From SZUA-36 sp963704855 (GTDB taxonomy: Bacteria > Pseudomonadota > Gammaproteobacteria > Xanthomonadales > SZUA-36), in assembly GCA_963704855.1 (NCBI GenBank), contig CAVPHY010000028.1, positions 1,299,245 through 1,363,244 of the forward strand: DNA of 64,000 bases, given 5' to 3'. Below the pieces are notes generated by a model. It had not been told where the DNA came from and did not search any database. It worked only from the letters and a program-made list of their open reading frames with translations. Below, piece after piece: positions 45,382 through 54,917 of this stretch (positions within the stretch are counted from its first letter, which is position 1; each line of letters starts with the position of its first letter). Position numbers and translations under genes: made by a program.

Positions 45382-46403
45382 AACGGCTGTTGCCGGTTGC
45401 GCTGTTTGTCCTGCTGTTGGTGTCCGCCAGCCTGGCGGGACTGTGGTATCAGTATCAGCAATTTCTGCAAACCCCGCTGCATATCGAAAAACCCAGCCTG
45501 GTCGTGACGGTGGAGCCCGGTGCAAACATCCGCTCGGTTGTGGCGCATCTTGAGCAGCAGGGCGTGACCCGGTTGGACTGGCGCTGGCGGCTTCTCAGCC
45601 GGCTTCGGCCGGTGACCATCAAGACCGGTGAGTATGAGCTCAAGGCTGGGCTGTCACCACCCGGTTTACTGGATCTACTGGCATCGGGAAAGGTCATCAG
45701 CTACCGCTTTACCATAGTCGAGGGCTGGTCTTTCCAACAGTTGCTGGATGCGTTGGAAAATGATCCGGTTTTGCGGCACAGTATCACGGAGGCAACGGAA
45801 CTTGAGGGCTTGGAGGGGTTTCCTGACGGCAACCCGGAGGGCTGGTTTCTTCCCGAAACCTACTTATTTGTGCGCGGCGACTCGGATATCGAGATACTAA
45901 GACGTGCTCATAGTGCCATGCTGGCGAGCCTGGAGACCGTCTGGGCCGGACGCGACGTTGGTCTTCCGTATGAGACACCTTACGAATTATTGATCATGGC
46001 ATCCATCATCGAAAAGGAAACTTCGCTGCCAAGTGAGCGGGCGGACATTGCGGGTGTGTTCGTACGTCGTTTACTCAAACACTGGAGGTTGGAGACAGAC
46101 CCGACCGTGATCTACGGCATGGGTGAAACCTATCAGGGCAACATTCGCCGTCGCGACCTGAAAATGGACACACCTTATAACACCTACACACGCCACGGAT
46201 TGCCACCAACGCCCATTGCGCTGGCGGGGCTGGCTTCCCTGCAGGCCGCGGCGCGTCCGGCAGACGGTGATGCCATGTTCTTTGTTGCAGACGGTAAGGG
46301 CGGCCATACATTCTCACGCACACTGGAAGCGCATAATGCGGCGGTCCAGGAACTGATCAGGCGAACCACAGACAAACCCGCAGAGGCTGGCACGGGAAAA
46401 TGA
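45378..46403 (+). CDS. mltG: Endolytic murein transglycosylase MltG
   Basis: A 341-residue inner membrane enzyme that cuts nascent peptidoglycan strands and sets glycan length. One N-terminal transmembrane helix (about residues 4-23), a LysM-like region, then the YceG domain with the catalytic Glu212 in IMASIIEKETS and the family segment TPYNTYTRHGLPPTPIA. It sits between pabC and tmk with four-base overlaps on both sides, the conserved gammaproteobacterial order. Confidence 0.95.
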   Translation: MKRLLPVALFVLLLVSASLAGLWYQYQQFLQTPLHIEKPSLVVTVEPGANIRSVVAHLEQQGVTRLDWRWRLLSRLRPVTIKTGEYELKAGLSPPGLLDLLASGKVISYRFTIVEGWSFQQLLDALENDPVLRHSITEATELEGLEGFPDGNPEGWFLPETYLFVRGDSDIEILRRAHSAMLASLETVWAGRDVGLPYETPYELLIMASIIEKETSLPSERADIAGVFVRRLLKHWRLETDPTVIYGMGETYQGNIRRRDLKMDTPYNTYTRHGLPPTPIALAGLASLQAAARPADGDAMFFVADGKGGHTFSRTLEAHNAAVQELIRRTTDKPAEAGTGK

Positions 46404-47032
46404 TGCAGACAAAAACAGGTTTCTTCATCAGTCTCGAAGGTGGCGAAGGTGCCGGTAAAAGCACCCAGAACAAGCACATCGTCGAGTGGCTGTCCGCAAG
46501 GGGTAAACACGTTGTTGAGACCCGTGAGCCAGGGGGGACAACAGTTTCAGAGCAGATTCGCAAGGTGTTACTGGATACCCGCAATGCGGGGCTCAATGCA
46601 ACCGCCGAGCTGCTGCTGATGTTTGCAGCAAGATCCCAATTGGTGGAACAGGTAATCCTGCCGGCACTGGCGGATGGAAAAGTGGTCGTCTGTGACCGTT
46701 TTGCCGATGCCAGCTACGCATACCAGGGAGGGGGAAGGCAGTTGGGCGCCGAGGTCGTCGCCACCGTGGAAAAACTGGTATTAAGGGATCTGCAGCCTGA
46801 CCTGACCCTGTTGTTTGATGTACCGGTGGAGCTGGGTATGAAAAGGGTGGCCGGCCGCGGTGAGGCTGACCGTTTCGAAATTGAATCGATGCGGTTTTTC
46901 GAACGGGTCAGAAATGCCTACCTGGAGCGTGCAGCAGCCAACCCGCAACGGTTCAGGATCATCGATGCGAGCCAGGATGAGCGCAGCGTCTGGCAGCAGG
47001 TAGAAAACACCCTGCAGGAGAGGTTCGGATGA
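46400..47032 (+). CDS. tmk: Thymidylate kinase
   Basis: A 210-residue enzyme phosphorylating dTMP to dTDP. The P-loop EGGEGAGKST, the substrate motif REPGGT, DRFADASYAYQG and the lid region GRGEADRFE are present. Two ATG codons in a row open the gene, the first overlapping the mltG stop; the product overlaps holB by four bases. Confidence 0.96.
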   Translation: MMQTKTGFFISLEGGEGAGKSTQNKHIVEWLSARGKHVVETREPGGTTVSEQIRKVLLDTRNAGLNATAELLLMFAARSQLVEQVILPALADGKVVVCDRFADASYAYQGGGRQLGAEVVATVEKLVLRDLQPDLTLLFDVPVELGMKRVAGRGEADRFEIESMRFFERVRNAYLERAAANPQRFRIIDASQDERSVWQQVENTLQERFG

Positions 47033-48003
47033 CGGGCGAATCAACACCGTCCGGTACCGAACTGTATCCGTGGCTGAGCGGGCATTGGTCGTTCTTCATG
47101 CAGCGGCTTGAGAACGACAGGCTCGCACATGCCCTGATGATCGAAGGCCCTGGGGGTATCGGAAAAACGGCGCTTGCACGGGCGATGGCCGCACGGCTTC
47201 TATGCCGGGAACACAAGGATCACGCCTGTGGTCATTGCCGTTCCTGCCTGTTGCTCCCCGGTGCCGCCCATCCCGACTATTTTAATTTGCAGCCGGAAGA
47301 GGGCAGCGAGGTTATCAAGGTGGACCAGGTGCGGGCCCTGATCGGCAGGCTTGATCTGACCACATCGATCAGTGAACGTAAGGTTGCCTATATTCATCCC
47401 GCGGATTCAATGAACATTGCAGCTGCGAATGCCTTGCTCAAAAGCCTTGAAGAGCCCGCCGGTAACACCGTCCTGATCCTCGTCAGCGACAACCCCGGCA
47501 GGCTGCCGGTTACGATCCGCAGCCGTTGCCAGTCCATCTCCATCAACCAGCCGGACCCCGCGCTGGTCCTGGACTGGCTGCACCGCTGCACCGGCAAGGA
47601 TAGGCAACAGCTCAGTGCGGCACTGCAGGCGGCCGGTGGCAGTCCGTTACGTGCCATGCATTACCTGGAATCACCGGAGTTGGACGCGTATCAGAAGGTG
47701 AGGGCGGGTCTCGCGACCTTGCTGCAAAGACCCGGCTCCGTTTCATCGGTGAGCAACGAACTCAATGGCCTGAACCCGGTTGATTTATGGCGGTGGCTTT
47801 CAATTTGTACCAGCGAAGTACTAAAATCCAGCATGGTGGGCGAGCCACTGAACTGGTTGCCGGCAAATACGTATTTACATGATCAGTCTTTGCTGGAATT
47901 GCAAAGGCAGGCGGATATTAACCGGCAATTGTCTACCACACCGGTACGTGGGGACTTACTTTTGCAGGATTGGCTGATAAGATGGGCAGAACAGGTTGTC
48001 TGA
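47029..48003 (+). CDS. holB: DNA polymerase III subunit delta'
   Basis: Clamp-loader subunit of 324 residues. It has a P-loop-like GPGGIGKTA, the zinc module CREHKDHACGHCRSC, the SMNIAAANALLKSLEEP helix and the IRSRCQ sensor motif. Its start overlaps the tmk stop. The order mltG-tmk-holB-pilZ matches Pseudomonas. Confidence 0.95.
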   Translation: MTGESTPSGTELYPWLSGHWSFFMQRLENDRLAHALMIEGPGGIGKTALARAMAARLLCREHKDHACGHCRSCLLLPGAAHPDYFNLQPEEGSEVIKVDQVRALIGRLDLTTSISERKVAYIHPADSMNIAAANALLKSLEEPAGNTVLILVSDNPGRLPVTIRSRCQSISINQPDPALVLDWLHRCTGKDRQQLSAALQAAGGSPLRAMHYLESPELDAYQKVRAGLATLLQRPGSVSSVSNELNGLNPVDLWRWLSICTSEVLKSSMVGEPLNWLPANTYLHDQSLLELQRQADINRQLSTTPVRGDLLLQDWLIRWAEQVV

Positions 48004-48050
48004 ACGCAGGCAAGCGGTCACGGATGACAGAATGGGAAGAGGAATAGAGC

Positions 48051-48392
48051 ATGGCACAACAAGGCATACTTTCATTATCCATCAAGGACAGGCAGACGCT
48101 GTATAGCGCCTATATGCCTTTTATCCAGGGCGGCGGCTTGTTTGTGCAGAGCACCAAGCGCTATGCACTGGGTGATGAGGTGTTTTTATTACTGACCATC
48201 ATGGAGCTTGAAGAGCGCCTGCCGATACCGGGTAAGGTCGTGTGGGTGACACCACCGGGTGCACAAGGTAACCGTCGGCCCGGAATCGGTGTCCAGTTTG
48301 GCGATACCGCCGATGGCGCACACGCCCGGACGATTATCGAATCGCATCTCGCTGCATTGATAAAATCCGAAAAACGCACACATACAATGTAA
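48051..48392 (+). CDS. pilZ: Type IV pilus assembly protein PilZ
   Basis: A 113-residue single PilZ domain needed for type IV pilus formation. It begins GILSLSIKDRQTLYSAYMPFIQGGGLFV, close to PilZ proper, and like that founding member lacks the RxxxR c-di-GMP-binding motif; it acts by contacting FimX/PilB in other species. It lies 47 bases after holB as in Pseudomonas, where tatD follows; here a convergent aminotransferase gene follows instead. Confidence 0.92.
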   Translation: MAQQGILSLSIKDRQTLYSAYMPFIQGGGLFVQSTKRYALGDEVFLLLTIMELEERLPIPGKVVWVTPPGAQGNRRPGIGVQFGDTADGAHARTIIESHLAALIKSEKRTHTM

Positions 48393-48423
48393 AATAATCA
48401 ATCAGATAGATCAAATACCTAAT

Positions 48424-49596
48424 TTAAATTATCTTTAAAGCATCTTCGATAATTTCGAGCATATCCAGTATGGGTTTACCTGCCTGGTAGAAGTGCGGGG
48501 ACAGGCGAATGGCGTTACCCCGCACGGTGCAACTCAAACGCCTGCTACTCAATACCTGCTGAAACTCCACGAGATCCCTGTTGGCCGGTCTGAAACTCAC
48601 GATTCCCGATACCCTTTGCGAATCATGCGGTCGAACCAGTTCAACTCCAACTATGTCATTGAGACCTATTGATAGGACCCGTGTGTTGGCCGCGATCAAC
48701 GACTCAACCTGCTGCATGCCTGCCGCCTGTAACAGGCCGATGGACGCATGCATGGCAACCTGTCCGAGCGTATTGGGGCTGCCCGCCTCAAAGCGCATGG
48801 CCGTTTTGCTCGGTTGCCACTCATCACGGGTGAATTGATAGGGGTCATCCAGCATGTGCCAGCCGTGCTGGTTGATCAGCAGTTGTTCGCGCAGGTCTTC
48901 GCGGCAGTAAAAAACCGCGATCCCTTCGGGGGACAGCAACCACTTGTGACCATCTGCAGCAAGAAAATCGATACCACAGGCCTGCACATCCATCTGCATC
49001 GCACCTAACTGCTGGATCGCATCGACAAAGAACAGGACATTATTCTGACGGCAGAACCGGCCGAGCGTTTCGAGTTTTAAACGCAGTCCATCAGTCCATT
49101 GCACCGCACTGACCGAAAGCAGCCGGGTGCGTTTGTCCACCTGTTCGAGTAAAGCATTCTCCGGCTCGGCTGTGGATCGAATATCCACCTCGCGCACTTC
49201 CACTCCGTAGCGCTTAAGGGCCAGCCAGGGCAGCCGGTTCGACGGAAACTCCTCCGCCGGCAGCACCAGGTTGTCACCTTTTCGCCAGTCGATGCCATTG
49301 GCGACCGTGCAGATGCCTTCGGTGGTGTTTTTGAGCAACGCAATATCATCCGCTGAATGCGCGTTGATCAGGCCGGCGAGTCTTTTGCGCAACTGGGTTT
49401 CGCGCAGAAACCAGTGCTTGTATTTGTCCGCCCCAACTTCAGAATTCTCCATTGCGAATTCCGCGACCGCCTGTGCGGCGACCCGCGGCCAGGGCGATAT
49501 GGCGGCATGGTTGGCATAAAGGGAGTGATGCAATATGGGAAATTCATCTACGGAAATGTCCGTACCCGGAATCTTCGCTGTGGTGTCCATGTTCAT
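48424..49596 (-). CDS. Class V aminotransferase / cysteine desulfurase-like PLP enzyme
   Basis: A PLP-dependent fold-type I protein of about 390 residues. The PLP-lysine is in FLAADGHKWLLSPEG, with VDAIQQLGAMQMDV (cofactor aspartate) before it and FEAGSPNTLGQVAMHASIGLL later. The pattern fits the isopenicillin-N-epimerase / kynureninase-like branch, so the reaction cannot be named. No clear catalytic cysteine loop of SufS type is seen. The start is probably ATG 49596 or 49590; an in-frame codon at 49638 would overlap the divergent dinB. Confidence 0.8.
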   Translation of the reverse strand: MNMDTTAKIPGTDISVDEFPILHHSLYANHAAISPWPRVAAQAVAEFAMENSEVGADKYKHWFLRETQLRKRLAGLINAHSADDIALLKNTTEGICTVANGIDWRKGDNLVLPAEEFPSNRLPWLALKRYGVEVREVDIRSTAEPENALLEQVDKRTRLLSVSAVQWTDGLRLKLETLGRFCRQNNVLFFVDAIQQLGAMQMDVQACGIDFLAADGHKWLLSPEGIAVFYCREDLREQLLINQHGWHMLDDPYQFTRDEWQPSKTAMRFEAGSPNTLGQVAMHASIGLLQAAGMQQVESLIAANTRVLSIGLNDIVGVELVRPHDSQRVSGIVSFRPANRDLVEFQQVLSSRRLSCTVRGNAIRLSPHFYQAGKPILDMLEIIEDALKII

Positions 49597-49616
49597 CTCG
49601 ATATAATGAACGCACT

Positions 49617-50822
49617 GTGACGCCCATCGCAACTTCAAAATCAGGAATCGCCCCTGAGCGGGCCATCATCCATGTCGACATGGACGCCTTCTACGCATCC
49701 ATTGAACAACACGACCAGCCTCAATACAGAAACAGGCCGGTGCTAGTTGGAGGCACCGGAGGCCGTGGGGTTGTTGCCGCCGCCAGTTATGAAGCCCGGA
49801 AGTTTGGTGTTTTCTCAGCCATGCCCATGTCACGGGCCCGTGGCCTGTGCCCGCAGGCGGTAATATTACCAGTAAGAATGTCCCGTTATCGTGATGTTTC
49901 TGCGGAAGTATTTACAATATTTCGTGAATCGACACCAGAGGTGGAAGGTCTGTCACTGGATGAGGCATTCCTCGATGTAACGGCGAGTCTTGCACTGTTT
50001 GGCAGTATCGAAACCATTGGTGCGACGTTGCGGGAAAAGATCCTGAGCCACACCGGTCTGCATGCTTCGGTCGGTATGGCACACAATAAATTCCTGGCAA
50101 AGCTGGCTTCGGATGCTGGCAAACCGAGGGGGTTCGTCCACGTGCCTCGCGATGGTGTCCGCCTGTTCCTGGATCCCATGCCGGTGAGCCGGATCTGGGG
50201 TATTGGCAAACAGACCCTGCCCAAGTTACAAAAGCTGGGCATACTGACCATCGGGCAGTTGCGCAAGGCCGAGCCCGGGGAGCTCAACCGGGTGCTCGGT
50301 AGCAGGGCCGGGCATTTCATGGCATTGGCACGGGGTGAGGATGAACGTGAAGTAGTGGCCTCAAGGCCGGATAAATCACTCAGCCGCGAGGTGACCTTCG
50401 ACAAGGATATTACCGCGGCGCGTGAAATGTATGCGGAACTGCAACGGCAGGTGGAATCGGTAACAGGACGGCTGCGGGCCGAAGGCCTCGTGGCGCGGAC
50501 CATACAGATCAAGGTTCGCGATGCGCGCTTTCGCACGGTAACACGCAGCCGCAGCCTCGCAGTGCCAACCAGCAGCACCCAGCTGGTTTTCAGGCAGGCA
50601 CGCTCATTGCTGGAGAAATGGTTACAGGAGCACCTGAACACCCCGGTCAGATTACTGGGTGTGGGTGTCAGCGGTCTCGAGACACCCGATGAGCACGGTA
50701 TCGAATACGATACGGTTGCTGACAAGGCACTCGATAAGACCCTGGATGAGATCAAACGTCGATACGGTGATTGCAAGCTCACGCATGCACGGGCGCTCAG
50801 GACAGATAAAACAATGAAGTAA
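49617..50822 (+). CDS. dinB: DNA polymerase IV (Y-family)
   Basis: Translesion DNA polymerase of 401 residues. The catalytic acidic residues lie in IIHVDMDAFYASIEQ and GLSLDEAFLDVT; thumb and little-finger regions follow (IWGIGKQTLPKLQKLGI). I set the start at GTG 49617, about 40 bases before the IHVDMDAF core; the frame is open 165 bases further up but that part is antisense to the aminotransferase. No SOS box was recognised immediately upstream. There is no beta-clamp motif I can assign with confidence. Confidence 0.93.
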   Translation: MTPIATSKSGIAPERAIIHVDMDAFYASIEQHDQPQYRNRPVLVGGTGGRGVVAAASYEARKFGVFSAMPMSRARGLCPQAVILPVRMSRYRDVSAEVFTIFRESTPEVEGLSLDEAFLDVTASLALFGSIETIGATLREKILSHTGLHASVGMAHNKFLAKLASDAGKPRGFVHVPRDGVRLFLDPMPVSRIWGIGKQTLPKLQKLGILTIGQLRKAEPGELNRVLGSRAGHFMALARGEDEREVVASRPDKSLSREVTFDKDITAAREMYAELQRQVESVTGRLRAEGLVARTIQIKVRDARFRTVTRSRSLAVPTSSTQLVFRQARSLLEKWLQEHLNTPVRLLGVGVSGLETPDEHGIEYDTVADKALDKTLDEIKRRYGDCKLTHARALRTDKTMK

Positions 50823-50910
50823 AGTAGGCTGGCTATTACTGGCCTATCGAGCTGCTCTTGGTTTCAAACTAGCTATTTTGGTACGGTGGTAGGGTCGCTG
50901 GGGCGGGTAG

Positions 50911-50986
50911 TTACTTCAGGACCGTGAGCGATAGGGACATCGCGACCGAATCCCCATGGATGGGTTCACGATGTGTCCTGAAGTAA
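50911..50986. repeat. Inverted-repeat unit with 12-bp perfect ends
   Basis: TTACTTCAGGAC (50911-50922) is the exact reverse complement of 50975-50986. Inside lie a GCGAT...ATCGC pair and an imperfect palindrome around CCATGG (50955-50960). The look is that of a dispersed palindromic repeat, which also could end transcription of dinB and fadD. Confidence 0.65.
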
Positions 50987-51006
50987 GGTACTGCATGGCC
51001 TCTGGC

Positions 51007-51086
51007 GCCCAAACTGATACCGACTCAAGCTCAGTTAAGCTGAGAGATTGAGGGAATTAGTAACCAGTCGCGAGACTGGTTTGGGC
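51007..51086 (+). ncRNA. Candidate branched RNA/DNA structure (three-stem junction)
   Basis: Outer stem GCCCAA (51007-51012) pairs with TTGGGC (51081-51086). Inside are two hairpins: CTCAA (51024-51028) with TTGAG (51048-51052), enclosing CTCAG/CTGAG (51030-51034, 51040-51044), and ACCAGT (51063-51068) with ACTGGT (51075-51080). Stems are perfect but short, so chance folding is not excluded. No known RNA family was recognised. Confidence 0.3.
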
Positions 51087-51159
51087 CGTGTGCCCAAGCC
51101 AGCCATTGAAAAGCCAACCACTTAGGCAAGCCGCCGATCAAGTCACCAAAGACGACCGA

Positions 51160-52824
51160 TCAGACCTTCGCGTCCCTCAATTCCCTGCGCAGGATTTTCC
51201 CGACATTGCTCTTTGGCAGTTCGGTCATGAACTCCACGTAACGGGGTCGTTTGTAGCCTGTCAGGTTCTCCTTGCAGAATTCCAGGACATCCTCCTTCGT
51301 AAGGGAAGGGTCTTTTTTGACCACGAACAAACTGACCACTTCACCGGATTTTTCATCCGGCACACCGATGGCAGCCACCTCGAGCACCTTTGGATGCAGG
51401 GCGAGCACGTCTTCGATTTCGTTGGGGTAGACATTAAAACCGGACACCAGGATCATGTCCTTCTTCCGGTCGACGATCTTGAAGAAACCATCCTCGGTCA
51501 TATAGGCGATATCTCCGGTATGCAACCAGCCGTCGGCATCAAGCACCTCATCGGTGGCCTCCGGACGTTGCCAGTAACCCTTCATGACCTGCGGTCCGCG
51601 TATGCACAGTTCACCGGTTTCTCCGGCCGGCAGAAGCGTTCCATCCTCAGCCATGATGGCGCCGTCAGTTGAGGAAATGGGCAGACCGATGTAACCGTTA
51701 TAGGCTTCCAGGTTAACCGGGTTGATACAGGCGGCAGGTGATGTTTCAGTCAGGCCGTAGGCTTCGACAAGGGTGACGCCGGTGACCTTTTTCCAGTTCT
51801 CGGCGACCGCCTTTTGCACGGCCATACCGCCACCCAGCGCCATCTTGACCGATGAAAAGTCAAGCTCTGCGAAGCCCTTGGTATGCAAGAGTGCATTAAA
51901 CAGCGTGTTGACCCCCGTGATAGCGGTAAATGGATGGCGAGCCAGTTCCTTAACGAAACCCGGCATGTTGCGCGGATCCGTGACCAGGATGTTACTGCCA
52001 CCCAGGTAAAGGAACGTGAGGCAATTCGCGGTCAGGGCGAAGATATGGTAAAGCGGCAGGGCCGTGATGATGGTTTCCTGTGTCTCATTATCCAATTGCG
52101 CGAGCCATGCCCGTGCCTGCAGCAGGTTTGCCACGATATTGCGGTGCGTTAACATCGCACCCTTGGCAACCCCGGTGGTGCCGCCTGTGTACTGCAGGAA
52201 GGCGATGTCTTCAAAGGCGATGTTGACCGGTTTCAACGGAAGTTTTTTACCCTTATCCAGTACATCCTGGAACTTCTCAGACCCTGGCAATTTCCATGCA
52301 GGCACGCTCTTTTTCACGTGGCGTAAAACGAAGTTAACCAGCAGGGATTTCGGGAAATCGAGTAAATCACCAACACCGGTGGTAATTATGTGTTCCAGCG
52401 GAACCTCGTCGCGCACGCTTTCGAGTACCGATGCGAAATTCTCCACCACGACAATGGCCTTGGCGCCGGCATCGACCAGTTGATGGCGTAATTCCCGCGC
52501 CGTATACATCGGGTTGGTGTTCACGATGACCAGGCCGGCCCGTAATGCGCCGAACAGGGCTACCGGGTATTGCAGGATATTTGGCATCATCAATGCGATC
52601 CGGTCACCCGGTTGCAGACCCATGTCCTGCAGTGAGGCGGCGAAATTCCGGGTCAGGTAGTCGAGTTCAGAGTAACTGATCTCGGCACCCATATTGTGAT
52701 ATGCCATGCGGTCTTTATATTTGCTGCAACTCTGTTCGAGCAAATCAACGATGGAGCGATAACCGCTTAAATCAATTTGCGCGGGCACGCCCTGCGGGTA
52801 ACTTTTTAGCCAGGGTTTTTCCAT
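51160..52824 (-). CDS. fadD: Long-chain fatty acid-CoA ligase
   Basis: AMP-forming acyl-CoA synthetase, 554 residues. The AMP-binding P-loop is LQYTGGTTGVAKGAMLTHRN, the A5 motif is EAYGLTETSP, and the later motifs GELCIRGPQVMKGYW, DGWLHTGDI and DRKKDMILVSGFNVYP are intact, with the C-terminal lysine in LPKSNVGKILRREL. FadD activates exogenous fatty acids before beta-oxidation. It is divergent from the ligase/CBS fusion gene (169-base gap). Confidence 0.94.
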   Translation of the reverse strand: MEKPWLKSYPQGVPAQIDLSGYRSIVDLLEQSCSKYKDRMAYHNMGAEISYSELDYLTRNFAASLQDMGLQPGDRIALMMPNILQYPVALFGALRAGLVIVNTNPMYTARELRHQLVDAGAKAIVVVENFASVLESVRDEVPLEHIITTGVGDLLDFPKSLLVNFVLRHVKKSVPAWKLPGSEKFQDVLDKGKKLPLKPVNIAFEDIAFLQYTGGTTGVAKGAMLTHRNIVANLLQARAWLAQLDNETQETIITALPLYHIFALTANCLTFLYLGGSNILVTDPRNMPGFVKELARHPFTAITGVNTLFNALLHTKGFAELDFSSVKMALGGGMAVQKAVAENWKKVTGVTLVEAYGLTETSPAACINPVNLEAYNGYIGLPISSTDGAIMAEDGTLLPAGETGELCIRGPQVMKGYWQRPEATDEVLDADGWLHTGDIAYMTEDGFFKIVDRKKDMILVSGFNVYPNEIEDVLALHPKVLEVAAIGVPDEKSGEVVSLFVVKKDPSLTKEDVLEFCKENLTGYKRPRYVEFMTELPKSNVGKILRRELRDAKV

Positions 52825-52993
52825 GTGTTTGAAACCTCCCGAGTTGGGTTGACAGCATTTTTTGTACTGGATTATTTTCGCAACTTATCTCCGCATGATA
52901 AATGACTTTGATCCATGTTTTGTAGTTTTTGTTTGCTGACCACAATGGCTGTGTTTATTATCGGGGTGAAAACACGGCTCAAGGCAGTACGGG

Positions 52994-54907
52994 ATGGGTG
53001 AACAGAATATAGTCGAAGGCGCCAGCGAAACCGTTCGCCAGGACTTCATGAAGGCGCTTCTTGAAGAGGTCAGGGCGCTGGAAGCTATGCTGGACAAGGG
53101 TATGGTGGAATCGGGTGTCAGTCGTATCGGAGCGGAACAGGAAATGTTCCTGATCAATCATGCACACCAACCCGCACCGACCGCCGTGGAAGTGCTGGCC
53201 AGGCTGGATGATGACCGCTTTACGCACGAGCTTGGCCTGTTCAACCTCGAAGCCAATCTTTCCGTGCAGGAACTGAAGTCCGACTGCCTGAGCCGGATGG
53301 AGGCCGAGGCGCAGGAAGTCTATGCCAAGGCCCGTGAGGCGGCACATCAGTGTGACAGCGAGATTGCCCTGGTGGGCATTTTGCCCACGCTGACCATGAA
53401 GAACCTTGGGCTCGAATCGATGGTGCCCTTACCGCGTTATCATGCCTTGAATAAGGCCTTCATGGAGCTGCGTGGCCACAACCTGCAGTTCGCCATCAAC
53501 GGCATGGACCAATTGGTTGTCAATCACGATAACCTGATGCTGGAGGCCTGCAACACCAGTTTCCAGGTTCACTTCCAGGTCAGCCCCAACGATTTCGCCC
53601 GTCTTTATAATATCGCCCAGGTCGTCACCGGCCCCCTGCTGGCGGCAGCGGTCAACTCACCCATTCTGCTGGGAAAACGTCTTTGGCATGAGACACGGAT
53701 ATCCGTTTTTGAGTATTCGGTTGATGCACGTTCGACCACCCACCAGGCCCGCGGACTGAAACCACGAGTGCATTTTGGCAACCACTGGGTTGATAAATCC
53801 GTCACTGAGATATTCAAGGAAGATATCGCCCGTTTCCGGGTGTTGCTGACCACCGAAACCGAAGATGATCCGCTTGCGATGGTGGCGCAGGGCATTGCGC
53901 CAAAACTGAAGGCGCTGTGTCTGCATAACGGTACCGTGTATCGCTGGAACAGGGCTTGTTACGGTGTGCATAACGGCATTCCGCACCTGCGTATTGAAAA
54001 CCGTGTGATACCTGCGGGTCCAACGGTTTTGGATGAGATCGCCAACACGGCGTTTTTTGTCGGCATGATGGCCGGGATGTCAAAAAAGTATAAGGACATT
54101 CGCGAGGAGATCACCTTCCAGGATATAAAGGCCAACTTCCAGGCAGCGGCAAGAGCGGGTATCCGCGCGCAGATGAACTGGTTTGGTGATACCCATATGC
54201 CGGCCAGGACACTGATACTCGAAGAACTGTTGCCATTGGCCGAGAGCGGCTTGCAGGATTACGGGGTCGACCAACAGGACATAGACAAGTACCTCGGGGT
54301 CTTGCGGGACCGCGTTTCCACCCGCAGAAATGGTGCCCGCTGGGCATTGGAGTCCCTCGAGGAGATGAAGGACAAGGGTACCGAGGATCAACGCATGCGT
54401 TGCCTGGTCAGCAGCATGGTAAAGCAGCAGATCACGGGCCGGCCGATATCGGAATGGGTGCTGGCCGAATACTGCGAAGAACAGGGCTGGCGCGAGAGCT
54501 ATCTGAAGGTTTCCCAGTTCATGACCACGGACCTGTACACGGTGCGCCCGGACGATATCGTGGATTTTGCGGCAACACTGATGGACTGGCGTCATGTCCG
54601 GCATATTCCGGTTGAAGGTGATGATGGCGGACTGGTTGGCGTGGTATCGCACCGGTCATTGCTGCGCCTGATGGCCGAGGGCAGGGTTGGCGGTGAGCAC
54701 AAGGTTGCCGTCAGGGAGGTCATGACCGCAGATCCGGTGACGATTGATTCCGACGCCACGACCGTGGATGCGATCCGCCTGATGCGAAAGGCCAAGGTAG
54801 CGTGCCTGCCGGTCGTTGAGCAGGGTAAGCTGCTGGGTCTTGTCACGGAGCATGACCTCATCGTGGTTGCCTCCCACCTGCTGGAACGCTACCTCGCAGA
54901 AACCTGA
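52994..54907 (+). CDS. Glutamate-cysteine ligase-like (GCS2) domain fused to two CBS domains
   Basis: A 637-residue cytoplasmic protein. Residues about 40-480 resemble the GCS2 carboxylate-amine ligase family, with the Mg-ATP acidic motif SRIGAEQEMFLI, GLFNLEANLS, and a basic C-terminal half (NRVIPAGPTVLDE). Residues about 510-635 hold two CBS repeats (VSQFMTTDLYTVRPDD and VREVMTADPVTIDSDA), which usually bind adenine nucleotides. Such fusions are known only as conserved uncharacterised proteins to me. A peptide-bond-forming ligase regulated by nucleotide binding is a reasonable guess; the substrates are unknown. A small lipoprotein gene follows after 10 bases. Confidence 0.75.
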   Translation: MGEQNIVEGASETVRQDFMKALLEEVRALEAMLDKGMVESGVSRIGAEQEMFLINHAHQPAPTAVEVLARLDDDRFTHELGLFNLEANLSVQELKSDCLSRMEAEAQEVYAKAREAAHQCDSEIALVGILPTLTMKNLGLESMVPLPRYHALNKAFMELRGHNLQFAINGMDQLVVNHDNLMLEACNTSFQVHFQVSPNDFARLYNIAQVVTGPLLAAAVNSPILLGKRLWHETRISVFEYSVDARSTTHQARGLKPRVHFGNHWVDKSVTEIFKEDIARFRVLLTTETEDDPLAMVAQGIAPKLKALCLHNGTVYRWNRACYGVHNGIPHLRIENRVIPAGPTVLDEIANTAFFVGMMAGMSKKYKDIREEITFQDIKANFQAAARAGIRAQMNWFGDTHMPARTLILEELLPLAESGLQDYGVDQQDIDKYLGVLRDRVSTRRNGARWALESLEEMKDKGTEDQRMRCLVSSMVKQQITGRPISEWVLAEYCEEQGWRESYLKVSQFMTTDLYTVRPDDIVDFAATLMDWRHVRHIPVEGDDGGLVGVVSHRSLLRLMAEGRVGGEHKVAVREVMTADPVTIDSDATTVDAIRLMRKAKVACLPVVEQGKLLGLVTEHDLIVVASHLLERYLAET

Positions 54908-54917
54908 TGAGTCGTAA

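Larger units (their letters stand above)
50823..51159. other. 337-base gap with an inverted repeat and a foldable element
   Basis: The gap between the convergent dinB and fadD genes holds no gene I can support. It contains a 76-base inverted-repeat unit (50911-50986) and then a stretch (51007-51086) whose complementary segments could form a three-stem junction; both are listed separately. Confidence 0.7.

Noticed and set aside
51088..51672. 194-codon plus-strand open frame near the fadD 3' end
   Set aside because: Mostly antisense to fadD; no start signal and no recognisable family.
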